The notes under the pieces were generated by a model. That model was not told the DNA's origin. It saw nothing but the letters and a program-made list of their open reading frames with translations, and ran no database searches. Below are positions 33,968 through 44,793 of a stretch of 64,000 nucleotides of DNA, piece after piece (the first letter of the stretch is position 1; each line of letters opens with the position of its first letter). Made by a program: the position numbers and the translations under genes. Source of the DNA: Symbiodinium natans (Eukaryota > Sar > Dinophyceae > Suessiales > Symbiodiniaceae); the NCBI GenBank assembly GCA_905221605.1, contig CAJNDS010002637.1, positions 62,001 through 126,000 on the forward strand, in the 5' to 3' direction.

Positions 33968-36900
33968 GACCTCCTGAAGTTCATTGCCGAGGAGCACTCG
34001 GCTATTTTGCATCGAGTTGATGAGGACACCCCTTGTCGCACAGAGCCACTCCGATCGATAGAAAATGTCAGGTTGCCATGTGCGTTTGATGCACGCTAAA
34101 AAAGCGACCTGCTTTTCTCGACCAGCGGCATATCGGTATTGGTCAGGAGCACCTCGAGCTGAAGTCTGCACTGCACAGAATAGAGCGCCACATCTCGAAT
34201 TTGCGCGGCCAAAGGCTCAGTGCACAATGTCTCCTCTCGTTCCACGGGCATCTTGTGGCAGACAATGGCAGACACCTGCAATCCGAAGCGAGACAGGTCC
34301 AGAGGAGCCGAAGCTCCAAAGCTGCACAGAAGATAGCCGCGATCGCCGAGATCGCCGAGATCGCCTGTGCATAGCGGACATCGCGCATGTTGCGCTTGTC
34401 CCACAGACATGCAAGCCGGGGTTGCCGGAAGACTCGGACCCTCCTCCACCAATGAGCTCCATGTGCTCAAGGTCCCCCTCAAGGTCCCCTGAGGCGTGAG
34501 ACGTAGCAGAAGGATGAACAGATACAGTGATACAGAATGTGAGGCACTGTAACTGGCAAGCCGGTGCCTCCAAGCCTTCTGAGCCAGCGAGGCCTCCCTG
34601 ACACTTCCGACCGACAAGCGCGAGTTCCAGGAGATGCGATTGGTGTCCAACGGCACAGAGATGAGCATCGTCACTCGACCAAATCTGAGTTGGCAAAACC
34701 CTGACATCCTCAAACCACCTTCATTCTACTCAGGCGCAGGCACTGAGTAGCGTAGAGTAGCGTAGAGTAGCGGTCCTGGCGTGGATTTCGTGAAATTTGT
34801 GCCAGATGCCAGAGAAGTTGCGATGCCGAGGCGTCCTCTTTGGCCCGAGCTCGAGTTGCCGACCCGAGCCCGAAGTCGACGTCGCAGATGGCTCACAATG
34901 CCTCCTCCAGGCGGGTGTCGACGAGATGCTTGGCAGATGCCAGTAGTGCAGCGCAGGATGACGCGCAGTGACCTTGCTACATTGATCTTTAATCTACTTT
35001 ACCTGCCATCTCAGGCTTGATCGAGCCGGCCATGACGCACATCATACAGTCGACACATATCGATCAGGGCCTTCAACGTCGCAATCGTATCAAGGATGGA
35101 ACCAGTAGCTGTTTGACAAAAGACTCTGATGCGTCTTCAATCTTGCAAGAGAGCACCTATCGCCTGAAGCAGGCGATCACAGACTACGTGGGCTGCACAC
35201 TTGTCTTCATCAACTACATTGCAGTTCGGTACAATCATGAGGGCCATCGGAGCGGAAGTGTGCTTGTAGTGTGGCCCAAGGGCTGCGAGCGCAGTCCCCT
35301 CCTTTCAGGGTTCGGGGGGGGTGCGGATTTGCTCAGTAATATTTGCAAAGGTCCTGCTGGTGGAGTTGGAGGTGGAGGGTTGGGCAGCAGCGAATCAACT
35401 TGGTATAGCAGAAGGAGCAGGCTTCAGCCTACAAGCCTCCACGATGCGGGTCCTGGACTGCCCTTGCAATGAAAGGGTCACACAATGTCACACACTACCC
35501 TGCTCTGAGAGCATGCAAAAGATTGCGATGCCCTGCTTCAGCCTGCAGGATGGTTGTTTCGTGATCTTTTTTCTCTTGGAGCTGCTGTTTCGAGTCAGCT
35601 TGGAAAGGCAGGCCTTCTGGAAGGACGGGGAGGGGGGCGGGGGGCGGGGCCGCCTCTTGACAAGATGCCGCTGTCAACTTCGGGGAGAATTTCGTAAGCA
35701 TAGAAATGGAGGGGGCAGCAAAATCGCAAGTTGCTTCCCAAATGTTCGAGTCGGTTCGAGGCAAAGGCCACAGGCTCACGCCCAACGCAGGACATGGCAA
35801 ACTGGTTCGATGCTTTCTTGGTGATTCTGGGCGTGGTGGATATTGCAGATTCTCGTTTGATTTCATGCAATGTGGTCTGCCTCGTCCAACTCCAAACTTC
35901 AGACATGTTGGAAACCTTCCGTGCTGATCAGGTGAGCAGCCTAAGTGGGGAAGATGGCAATATGTTGCTGAAGGTGATGCGTGCTCTCAAGTCATTACGG
36001 GCGCTTCGAATTGTGAGCAGCTTTGCTAAAGCCCTTTGTTGCCTCGATTCCTTCATGGGTGGAACGCCCTGTCGGGCGGCACGCCTAGTATCACATGATG
36101 TTGATGGCCATTATTGGGCCAAATCCTACATCGGGACGTAGCACACAACAAGTTGACCTCCTTTGTTGATTGCTTGCGAATGCAACTCGCAGGTGGTGAT
36201 AGCGGGGGTTCCAATGTCTAATGGGCTCAGCGTTTGTTTTTTTGCCAAGGAAGCTTCCGATTTCTCAGTGGTCTACGAATGTTGGTGAAGGCATGCCAAT
36301 GCTTTCTTCCCAGCCTTTTTTGGGCCATGATTCTGCTGAGCATCTTCATTTTCATGGGGGCCATGGTCATGGGAAATTCACTTCATGCTTACATCGCCGA
36401 CCCAGCGCAAAGTTACGAGGAGCCAGGCTTGTCATTTGGAAAGTTTTGCACGAAGGCCTCAAGCTGTTTCTCAAGACTCTTGCTCATGTTGCCAGATTGA
36501 AGCAAGCTGAGGACAGGGTGCAGATGTGGAATTTATTTGGTACAGCCTATCGCTCTGCATATACGTTATATGAAGTGACGTTCGCAGGATGGGCCTTTTT
36601 GCTATCTTTTGCTGCATATCGTGAGAGTTGTGTCATATATACAAACATGTGATCATCTGAGTTTGCCCGGGAGTGTCGGCACAGTAGGCTGAGCCAGCTC
36701 TTGAAGATCAAGTGAGTAGGCGCGTGTGCTCATCCGGCACCTCTGTCTATTTGCAGGAAACTGGCCATCAAATGCACGGCCAGTCTTGAACAAGGTCAGC
36801 CATTTGTATTCAATATTCTTCGTCGTGTACGTGACCATCATTGTGTTCGCACTCATCAGAGTGATAAGTGCCATCTTTCTGAAGGACAAGCCGTTGCAAA

Positions 36901-38252
36901 GTGAGAGAGAGAGAGAGAGAGAGAGAGAGGACGGGGAGAGAGGGAGAGGAGCAACATGGGAATGGAAGGATACTTTAGATGCCGCCCAGAATGATGCAGA
37001 GCACATGGTGGTGGAGAAGATGCGCAAGAAGGCTGAATACGTGCGCAAGTTGGAGCATTTGTTCCAGGCCATTGATAGTTCCGGGAACGGACTCATCACA
37101 GAATCGCGGCTGACGCAGATTCTTTCAAATCCCAAAGTCGCTGCCTAAGTTGTCATCTAAAGCAGTGGATCTGTTGGTGCACAAGCCTGGCAGCTACACC
37201 ATGTGAGCGCTTGAGAGGCGCACCTGAAGGTGCAGGCATGTGCAGGCATGTGCAGGCATGTGCAGGCATGTGCAGGCATGTGCAGGCATGTGCAGGCATG
37301 TGCAGGCATGTGCAGGCATGTGCAGGCATGTGCAGGCATGTGCAGGCATGTGCAGGCATGTGCAGGCTCTCCAAACCCGACACCTGTTTGACTGCTAAGC
37401 TAGGGATCGTTGCGAAGGTTGACCGGTGGCAATTTGCTCAGACATTCAGGCACATGTACACGGACGATCGTAGTCCTTGTAGTCCTGTTAGGTCACGCCC
37501 GAGGGAACTGCGACCGCGTGGGCACGCACACTCTGTTCATGTTTTTCTTCGTGTTGCCATGTCGCATGAGTGTCACCTCTGCAGATCGTTATCTCTCGTT
37601 CGCCATATGGGATCTGGTTCGTTGAACTTGCTTAACTCAGTCAAAGCCACTGCGCGTTGTAGCGTAGCAAGAGACCGGCAGACTGTTCGTGTCACATAAA
37701 GTGCACGAAGTACATGTGCTTCCAAGCCACCACCTCCGCTGTGTCTTTAAATGTCGAGTGGCAGAAGCGATAGGGCTCCTTGTGACTCCCGAAGCCGTCA
37801 GCATCACCAACACCGAAACTTTCAATTGCCTATAAGAGTTGTGCTGGAACCGTTTGCGCACGGAGCAGACTGGCCTCACTTTCTTGCAGCCCGCTTAGGT
37901 CGCCGCTCTTTTCCAAACTCTCGAATTGGATGTGCATGAGAGCGCGGCGCTTTTTCATTTGTTAGACGATGGTGATGGCGTCGTGACGCAGGCCGAGTTC
38001 ATAGATGGAGTCATGCGCTGCAAAGGGCCAGCACGTGCCATCGATCAAGTAGCAATGCATGCAGAGCTAAAGCAGCTGAGCCGGAAAGTCGGCAAGATGC
38101 TCCATCAAATTGATTCTCCCCAACGATTTGCTTCCAAAGGCGAGCCTGTGAAATCACAATCGCCTCGAAAGCAGCAAACTCTCGCAGCCTTCTTGCTCGA
38201 CTCTGCTGATACTGCTAGTTTGCGTCAGAATTTGAATGCCCCATTGAGCTGA
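33968..38252 (+). CDS. Voltage-gated cation channel with EF-hands, paralogue 2
   Basis: Predicted exons: 33968-34024, 34147-~34215, (unplaced linker), ~35032-35223, 35351-35455, 35549-35623, 35791-35871, 35932-36016, 36250-36419, 36512-36587, 36757-36884, 36969-37136, 37899-38252. The first exon (DLLKFIAEEHSAILHRVDE) is 57 bp, the same length as its partner in paralogue 1. S2 is CFVIFFLLELLFRVSL, S3 NWFDAFLVILGVVDIA, S4 VMRALKSLRALRIVRSFRFL, pore YEVTFAGNWPSNARPV and S6 VYVTIIVFALIRVISAIFLK. The EF-like loops are DSSGNGLITESR and LDDGDGVVTQAE. The end reads CKGPARAIDQVAMHAELKQL, as in paralogue 1. A frame at 34,613-34,740 (EFQEMRLVSNGTEMSIV) may be another amino-terminal exon. The true start codon was not found. 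Confidence 0.72.
36901..36929. repeat. (GA)n microsatellite
   Basis: About 14 GA units in the 84-bp GA-AG intron 36,885-36,968 of channel 2. The reading frame stays open through the intron, so transcripts retaining it would insert an Arg/Glu-rich linker after S6. Confidence 0.85.
37231..37366. repeat. Thirteen perfect copies of tgcaggcatg
   Basis: A 10-bp unit repeated 13 times without error plus a partial copy. It lies in intron 37,137-37,898 of channel 2. The 10-bp period means all frames stay open on both strands, so the apparent protein frames are artefacts. Confidence 0.95.
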
Positions 38253-39285
38253 ATTCAGCTCCTCTGCGTGTGTGTACTGCAGATTGCGGGTGCGGTACGG
38301 TGTATCACCGTGTCACTGCATCGGACTGCCGCAGCTACTGTACAAATATTTTGTGAACTGAATAGGTTGCCGACACAAAGGCCAGCTGCTGACCCACATT
38401 CAACGACATAACGAGCTCTTGACAAGGTGTGGAGGGCTGCCTTGCTCTGGCTCGCTGGTCGAGACGAACAGGTGCGCATGCCAATGGAAGTGTGACACTG
38501 CGCCTCAATGTTGACTTCTGAGCTGGGGGTGATTTCTTCCACAGACGACTGCTGGTTGTGTCTGTTGTACCGCAGCAACGTCGTTGCAAATTGCCCTCTT
38601 GCCTTTCAAGCGTATCTGTCAGGTGCACATTGGGATTCAGTTTCAGGGAAGCACGTAGCATGTGGAAGGGCACAAATCCAGGAAACACCATGAGAAGCCT
38701 ACGAGAGAACCATTTTCAGGTAATTTTACCGTTGTTGAAACTTTCTCAGGCACTGGCTTTCTTATTGCCTGGCCGTGTATGCTGGATCTTTCGCCGCTTC
38801 TACTGGTAGACATAGACCTTCGAAGCAAAAATCAGGCTGCAAGGACAATTGTACACGCTTGCGCGCTGGCATTTTCGTGGTGGGGACTGAGTAAAGCTGT
38901 AGGTTTTGTCGTAGGCTGGTGAAGGGTGTCGTGTAGTGACAAACTCCTCTGGCTGGAAGATGCCTGTTGTTGCGGCTGATCATTTAGAAGTTCAGAGCGA
39001 ACAGAGTGAGTTAATTTTTTCATGCGATCTCTAGACGTGTTTAGATGAAGGCTTGAGGTGTGCTCATGCCTTCCTAGCGAGAGTTGAAATGTATGGCAGG
39101 CAGAATTCACAATCGGAATGAGCCGCGCTTGGCATGAAGTGGCCACTCGAGACTTGCAAAGTCTCAACAACGCGTTTAGGACACCAAACTGCACCACAAC
39201 ACTGCTCCACACACACAGGACGAGCACACGCAAACTAGACGATGGAGTGTGATTTGGTGCGCCCGCATGCTAGCAGAAGTGTTGC
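38253..39285. other. Intergenic stretch
   Basis: About 1 kb between channel 2 and the next TSR cluster. Short motif-free frames only, on both strands. Confidence 0.5.
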
Positions 39286-39480
39286 ACAGGTGCTGGAAGA
39301 ATTGCACGCAGCCTGTCGATTGCCTCATGGGCCAGGGCCGATGTCGTGCTGCGTACTGTTCGAGCAATTTTTTTTGCTTCGTAATTGCAAGAAGTCTTTC
39401 CACTCAGGTGACTGGGGCCTCTGGGAGCCTTCAGAGCTGCTGCCTTGGCATGAAAGCCATGAACATGTCAGAGTTCAACT
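39286..39480 (+). CDS. TSR end joined to next TSR start across a GC-AG intron
   Basis: The first exon reads WKNCTQPVDCLMG and ends at 39,330. The second starts at 39,408 and reads DWGLWEPSELLPW. Removing 39,331-39,407 (GC-AG, 77 bp) gives VDCLMGDWGLWEP, a typical TSR opening. After WEP the frame no longer shows the expected CSxxC motif, so another intron or decay follows. Confidence 0.55.
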
Positions 39481-39744
39481 CAGGGTTTAGACTTGCACAG
39501 GTTTCTCAAGTTTTGCGGGGTCGCAGGTGCTTAGCCTCATCTGACCAGCGGCAAAGGGAGCGCGCGGTGTGGAGCCGAAGTGTCGGCGTTGCTCATGACA
39601 CGCCATGTCATCATTGCGCATCAGTCTGCAAAATCTGCAAGCACTGCCGGAATCTGGGAGCACCGCTGCAGGTCGTCAGAGCAGCAGCAAACGGAGGGCA
39701 CAGGGCTTGGCAAGTGTTCCATGCCTTCTTCCTGCATCTTGCAT

Positions 39745-39870
39745 ATTCATCGCCTGCATCAGGGAGCCCTGCACCGGCACCATTCGCGAGACCATGGGGC
39801 GCCCGACAGTAGCTCTTCAGACTTGTGGGAAACGCGTGCATTGGCTGCGTACATCTGTATTGCCGGAGGT
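39745..39870 (+). CDS. TSR end fragment
   Basis: The frame reads ACIREPCTGTIRETM and later VALQTCGKR. The CIREPC piece resembles the final Cys pair of a TSR and the TCGKR piece a new core. Weak assignment, motif only. Confidence 0.3.
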
Positions 39871-40035
39871 GCTCGCAGGCAGCAGATGCAGTGGCTGATT
39901 GTGAGCAGAGCCGGCTTGTTACGGATGTCTTGTTTCAAGCGCTTTTTCTGTCAGGGCTGAAAAGACAACAGCAAAGAAGAGCAAATGACAGCAAATGACA
40001 GCAAGGATTCCGTTTTGGGACCGACAGAGTGCCAG

Positions 40036-40150
40036 GCTCTCTCCTTATGGCGAGTGGTCGGCTTGCACGGCGTCCTGCGGAAGTGGACTTCGCACCAGGT
40101 CTGTATGGCTCAAACCGAATTGTTGTCCCCTTTCAAGAGGCTGCCAGTGC
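40036..40150 (+). CDS. TSR core exon
   Basis: The frame reads LSPYGEWSACTASCGSGLRT followed by RSVWLKPNCC. WSACTASCGSG-x-RTR is a complete TSR core with its basic strand. It is one of the best-preserved modules of the window. Confidence 0.75.
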
Positions 40151-40639
40151 GAATGCGCATGTGCAGGTCCCGGACCATCGAGGTTCAGGCAAGTGGAGGT
40201 GGTCAGTCCCAACCCGAGACTGAAAGTGAGTTGCATATGGCTGCGACTCCACACTCCAGTGGAACAGGCCGTGGCACATCAGGGCTCGTAAGACAAGCTG
40301 TCTTCTTCATGTACTTACAAGGGCCCTCAGTGTGGTCCTCTGAGTTGGGAGTCCTTATCTTATGCCAGGGGTCCATACTTCAGACCCTCCAAGAAAGTAC
40401 GGGACCTTATTATTCGACCATGTAACGATTCCCGCTGTGTGATTTGTGAGAAGCCCTCTCCATGACAAGCCATTCCTCTGCAAGCAGGCCTCCGAGACAG
40501 GCCCGCTATAGACGCACCAAACCGTGTGGGGGGTGACATGCGTACGTTTCAGAGAGGGCGTGCGGGACCCCGCAGAAATAATCGGGTTTTGGTTTGCAGT
40601 GTTTTACAGCATATCAGGTACTTGGGCTCAGCATCTCAA

Positions 40640-40712
40640 GTGCCCAGGTCATGTCAGGGCCCCCTTGCGCTGCTGGAGCCCTGCAATCTGGGCCCTTGCC
40701 CATGCCGCGACC
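40640..40712 (+). CDS. TSR end exon
   Basis: The frame reads SCQGPLALLEPCNLGPCP, the standard end of a TSR (C-x-G ... E-P-C-N-x-x-P-C-P). It probably completes the module begun near 40,040, with one or two introns between. Confidence 0.6.
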
Positions 40713-40907
40713 TCGAACTTATCGCATGTGAAGGTCTCGCCTTACGAACTGTTGCCTCATTTGGAGATTCGCATAGTTGATGGCTGCTGCGGCTTTTCTA
40801 GCTTCCTGTGTAAGGCAGAGTGATGGACGCAGCTTTTTCGCAATGGAGCGTGCCTCAGCCTCCGTAAACTTGCAATGCGTCACCTGGATCAAGCTCGCAT
40901 CTAGATC

Positions 40908-40976
40908 TCAGTGCAGGGAGGAGTGGAGCACTTGCAACAACGGCATGCACATCCGGAAGCGAAAGGCCAGACTTTA
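40908..40976 (+). CDS. TSR-like exon
   Basis: The frame reads SQCREEWSTCNNGMHIRKRK and then stops. W-S-x-C and the following basic strand fit a TSR with one Cys of the core missing or supplied by another exon. Confidence 0.4.
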
Positions 40977-41450
40977 GACCCGGTAACCAGCTAACTGGTT
41001 GAGTCAGTGTTGCAGTGACACATGTGACTGGGTTTCGGCGGATAGGTGTATCGTAGTGTCTTTTATGGACTCCAATGGCAAGAACATGCTGGGGCAAGGT
41101 GCAGGAGCAAGCTTCCTGCGGAGGAAAGCCTGCTTTAGGCGCAGATTCCGCGGTGCATGTGTTTCACATTGTTCCACGATGCAGGCTTGTAGGCAATGTA
41201 AGACACGTGGAAATTGGAACTCCTAGCGGTGTCAAGCGGTGCGGACAGAGGTTCGATGACCGAGATCAAAACTTGCGGTGACAGGATTGACTGCCAGGCG
41301 CGTCTTTTGGTGTCGTGCCGGATCGGTGACAAAGGTGCGCTTCATGTGACTCGCACAATGTCTGCACGACCAGGTATCTCCCTGGGCACCGTGGGACGAG
41401 TGCGACAAGAGCCTGCCGGCTTGGTTGGGCGCGGCCGAACTATGTTCTCC

Positions 41451-41592
41451 TATGACCATTGCTGCCAAGGCTGCGGTGGTGGCCAGCAGGAGCGAAACCG
41501 TCAAGTGACCCAAAACCCTCAGAATGGCGGCAAGACGCCCGGTGCTCAGCACAAAATCAGCAGTTGCAATATGCTGTGTCAAGGTTGTGCTG
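41451..41592 (+). CDS. TSR core, turn and end in one frame
   Basis: The frame reads HCCQGCGGGQQERNRQV, then NPQNGGKTPG, then SSCNMLCQGC. CGGGQQxRxR, PxNGGK and CN-x-x-C follow each other with normal TSR spacing. Only the leading WxxW is missing and is expected in the preceding exon. Confidence 0.75.
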
Positions 41593-42077
41593 ATCACCTG
41601 CAGAACCATCGTCGGCAGACCAATGTAGGGCTTGTGACACGTGAGGGAATGGAAACACACACAATGCTTCCCAATTCAGTGAAGAACATGCAGATAGTTT
41701 CTTGAACATGACAGACATTCTCACGTGCTTGTGGCAATTTGGGTCTGAGATGCTATGATGTCCAATTCTTCGGTCTCCATGAGGGTATCAAGCCTGAGGT
41801 GCCTCAAAGACTTAGTGGAGTCCGCGCCCCCAGTGCACACACCACTTGGTTTGCATGTGATAATTGCATGAGGATGGCCCAGTCAACGGCTGTTATTTGT
41901 TGCGCTTGAATTGGTTTTCTAAGGACGCGGGGCTGCAACCAACAGCCATGTTCCAACCCCACAAGCTCGTAGCCGCATGTGTGCCAATTCTGCCGACAAT
42001 TTTTTGTGAACTGGAAAATGTCTTGGAAATGGTCATATGGGCAGAGTCGAGGTCGAACAACGAGTTGCGAAGTGTCA

Positions 42078-42230
42078 GAGTGGCTGCAACCTTTGCTGAC
42101 ATTTTCCGGAAAAAAGGCTGCCAGTGCAAAGGTGCAGTTGCCCTGCAGCCTTGCTACCAGGTCTGCCTGGGGCGAGTGCAGCAACAGTTGTGGCAACGGC
42201 ATCCATGTCAGGCTCTTGGTGCACGAGGGT
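42078..42230 (+). CDS. TSR core exon
   Basis: The frame reads ATRSAWGECSNSCGNGIHVR followed by LLVHEGA. W-G-E-CSNSCGNG and the basic strand are clear TSR features. Confidence 0.7.
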
Positions 42231-42367
42231 GCAAGAGCCAGCAATAAGAATGACATAGTCTTCTGACATAGCATCACTCTGAGATTAAGGAAAGGAGCCG
42301 AACGTTCACTCACCTGGCGCAGGCCGGAGATGATCACAGTGTGCCCCGTTCTTTAACGGCGATCCAT

Positions 42368-42440
42368 TGGTGGTACTGAATGGACTGAATGGACTGCCAT
42401 GATTTTAGGAAGGCGGCTCTGGCCCGGGCCTTGTCTCACA
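42368..42440 (+). CDS. Possible TSR opening
   Basis: The frame reads GTEWTEWTAM, a WxxW motif, then loses TSR character. Could be a short exon end or a chance match. Confidence 0.3.
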
Positions 42441-42778
42441 AATGCTCAGCCCTTGCCACGCAGAGCGCGCAGCGCGCAGCGCGCCTTTGTGAGATTGTCG
42501 GCTGAGGCTGCGACATGCCCATGGCGGAAATGACGCCCTGCAGCGACCAATCTGGAACCTTCGCGGTGGGGCGTAGCAGCATAGTTGCTGCCGGCACAAC
42601 TTTCGCTCTACAGCGACATGAGTGCGAAGACAGAGGCGAAACTAAGCAGTTTGCACGTGTGGCAGGCACGTCGCTTGCAGGGCCTTTGCCCAATGTCTGA
42701 TTGCGGATGCGTCTGGTCCCTGTTCATCTTTCTGGCCTTTTTATCTCGGATCGCTCAAGAAGCGCATTGAGATTCCAG

Positions 42779-43109
42779 GTTTGGCGCGATTGGTCCGAGT
42801 GGAGTGCCTGCACTTGCGAGTGCGGAGGAGGCGCGGCAGCCACCACTTTCTTCGTTTTGCTGATGACAATCCCACGAGAACCGCAGGCCAAAAGACCCGA
42901 AATCGACACATTGCACGAGCTCCCGAGGCAGGCTGTACGTCCGAAGCTCGCGCTCGGAGAGCGGCAGTTGTGATTTTGGGTACAGTGCCCTGCTCCGTCA
43001 TTAAGGCCTTGCGAGCCATTTGACAAGCAGCAAATCGAGCCATGCAATACCCAGCCAGAGACTGAACGGAGTGCTTATCGCAATTGCTGGGCTGAGTGTA
43101 AGCTCTCAC
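42779..43109 (+). CDS. TSR spread over two or three exons
   Basis: After gattccag an exon at 42,779 reads VWRDWSEWSACTCECGGG. Near 42,930-42,975 the frame EARARRAAVV could supply the basic strand. At 43,022-43,109 the frame reads QQIEPCNTQPETERSAYRNC, the end of the module, followed by WAECKLSQ. The first and last pieces are firm; the middle one is tentative. Confidence 0.65.
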
Positions 43110-43130
43110 AGTGAGGGCTTCCCATAGCAG

Positions 43131-43297
43131 GAAATGTGAGGAGGACCAGTGCGTGGATGCTCTCTGGTCTCCGTGGCAGGATTTGCCTTCGCTGATGCCA
43201 ACCTCTCTGCTAATCTGCCACGCTGTGAGATTCCTTGGGCATGCTGGTGACGTGTTTGCAGGACTGGGAACCATGCTCCGTTTCCTGCAAAGGCTGA
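43131..43297 (+). CDS. TSR split over two exons by an 82-bp GA-AG intron
   Basis: The exon 43,131-43,179 reads KCEEDQCVDALWSPWQ. The next starts at 43,262 and reads DWEPCSVSCKG. Removing 43,180-43,261 gives LWSPWQDWEPCSVSCKG, a perfect TSR start and core. The intron begins GAT and the next exon GAC. The split after WxxWQ is the same as at 24,106. Confidence 0.7.
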
Positions 43298-43930
43298 CAC
43301 TGCACTCAGTCCTGTTGAACTACTGCTGGACATGTTAGTGCGGACAGGCTAGGCTAAAGATGCAAATCAAACACCAACTCTCCGTACCGCTTGTGGAGCG
43401 CACGGATCTTTACAGATGCGAAGAGTTACAGGCTACAGGCCCACACATGCATTTTCCAATGTTCAGTGGCTGGCATATTCTAGTGCACCAGCAGCGTCTG
43501 TGGATTTACGTGCTTTTATGTGCGAGAGCCCTTCGATAACCACGGGGCCGCTGTCAAACTAAGGATTTTGCCGTCTCGGAACGTGGTTTTTTGACACTGG
43601 CTTTTTGTGATCCAACTCGTGATCAAGCGCGAACGTGCAAAGCAGGAACCGTCAAAGCCCTTAACTACACAACAGGACACAAAGGGCTTGATAACATGCC
43701 TTCGGGTCTGCCATGAAAGAATAGGCTCGCAGCGCTCTTCCCAAAGAAGGCACAATGCACCCAATGCAGCCTTGCCAATAGGCCCTGATAGTCTGAATTG
43801 CAAGTCGATCCTCTTATGGTTCATGTTCTTGATGAGAGGTGGGATTACTTGGCGTTCGCGCAAGATCACTCGAAATGCCAATGAGCCTGTGCCCTAGTGT
43901 GCCCCTGTGAGAAGACCAAAGCTTTGCTGA

Positions 43931-43972
43931 AGCTCTGCTTGTCAAGCTCTGCTTAGCTTGTCAAGCAGAGCT
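43931..43972. repeat. Hairpin
   Basis: agctctgcttgtcaagc and gcttgtcaagcagagct form 17-bp arms with one central mismatch around an 8-nt loop. Could be structured RNA or a transposon-end remnant. Confidence 0.6.
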
Positions 43973-44486
43973 GTGCTCCTACGCTTTGTGCCCAGCTGTG
44001 GCCGGCCCGTGGTTGGTGCCTCTCAGCAGCATGCCAGCTGCAACCAAGGCTGGATGTGTTGCAGTTGCTCTGTCCGAGCGTGTGGGGAGCTTTGAATCTT
44101 CTTCTGCGTGCAAGCTTGGCTCAGAATCCCTCCTGGCCAACACTTCACAATCGCCAATCCTCATGTCGGGCTTTTTGCGCGCCTGCATACTGCTCGGCTC
44201 GTCGCTGGTATTCGGCGACGATGTCGTGCTCCTCCTGCACGTATATATGTATAGTTTTTTTGTTACATTCGAGCAGGCTGATTTCTGTATGCGCCATAGC
44301 GAGCCGAGAGGGGGAGAGAGAGAGGGAGAGAGAGAGTTGGGGCAGGCTCCAGGGCCAATGCGAGTGTCACAGCAGCCCACCCAATGCTGGAGTCTGCAAA
44401 CAGACTAGTAGGTGGTAGGTGGAAAGTACTTCTGAGGCACACGAATCGTGGGGGGGAGCCTCCAAACCCCAATGAAAGAAAGACAG

Positions 44487-44551
44487 GGAGGGAGGGAGGG
44501 AGCGAGGGAGCGAGGGAGCGAGGGAGCGAGGGAGCGAGGGAGCGAGGGAGA
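44487..44551. repeat. gagggagc tandem array
   Basis: An 8-bp unit repeated about seven times after a (ggga)n run. Non-coding; the Ser/Leu/Pro-rich minus-strand frame through it is a by-product. Confidence 0.9.
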
Positions 44552-44793
44552 TAAAGGTTGAAAAGTTGCAAGGATTGTCCCGACCAGATGGTCTCGCTGT
44601 TGCAAACCAGCCGGGACATGCAAATGAAGCGGACAACGGAGCTGGTGATGGTGTACGTGGCTTGTCGTGCAAGTGTTTTTTGCATAGTCACAACTCTGCT
44701 CTGGTCCAGAACTTCGAGCTGCGGCAAGTTCTCAGCCAGTTGGAATCCGCCAGAATCCACGGATGGTAGGTCAGCTTCCCATGTTTTGATGAG

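Larger units (their letters stand above)
43330..44690. other. Stretch without a supported gene
   Basis: About 1.35 kb. It contains a hairpin at 43,931-43,972 and a gagggagc array at 44,487-44,551. A plus-strand frame at 43,986-44,408 has one hydrophobic stretch near its middle, but a minus-strand frame of the same length overlaps it and neither has a motif. Confidence 0.35.

Noticed and set aside
37153-37699. Frames with repeated GMCRHVQACA or CLHMPAHACT
   Set aside because: By-products of the 10-bp array tgcaggcatg; no start, stop or splice logic.
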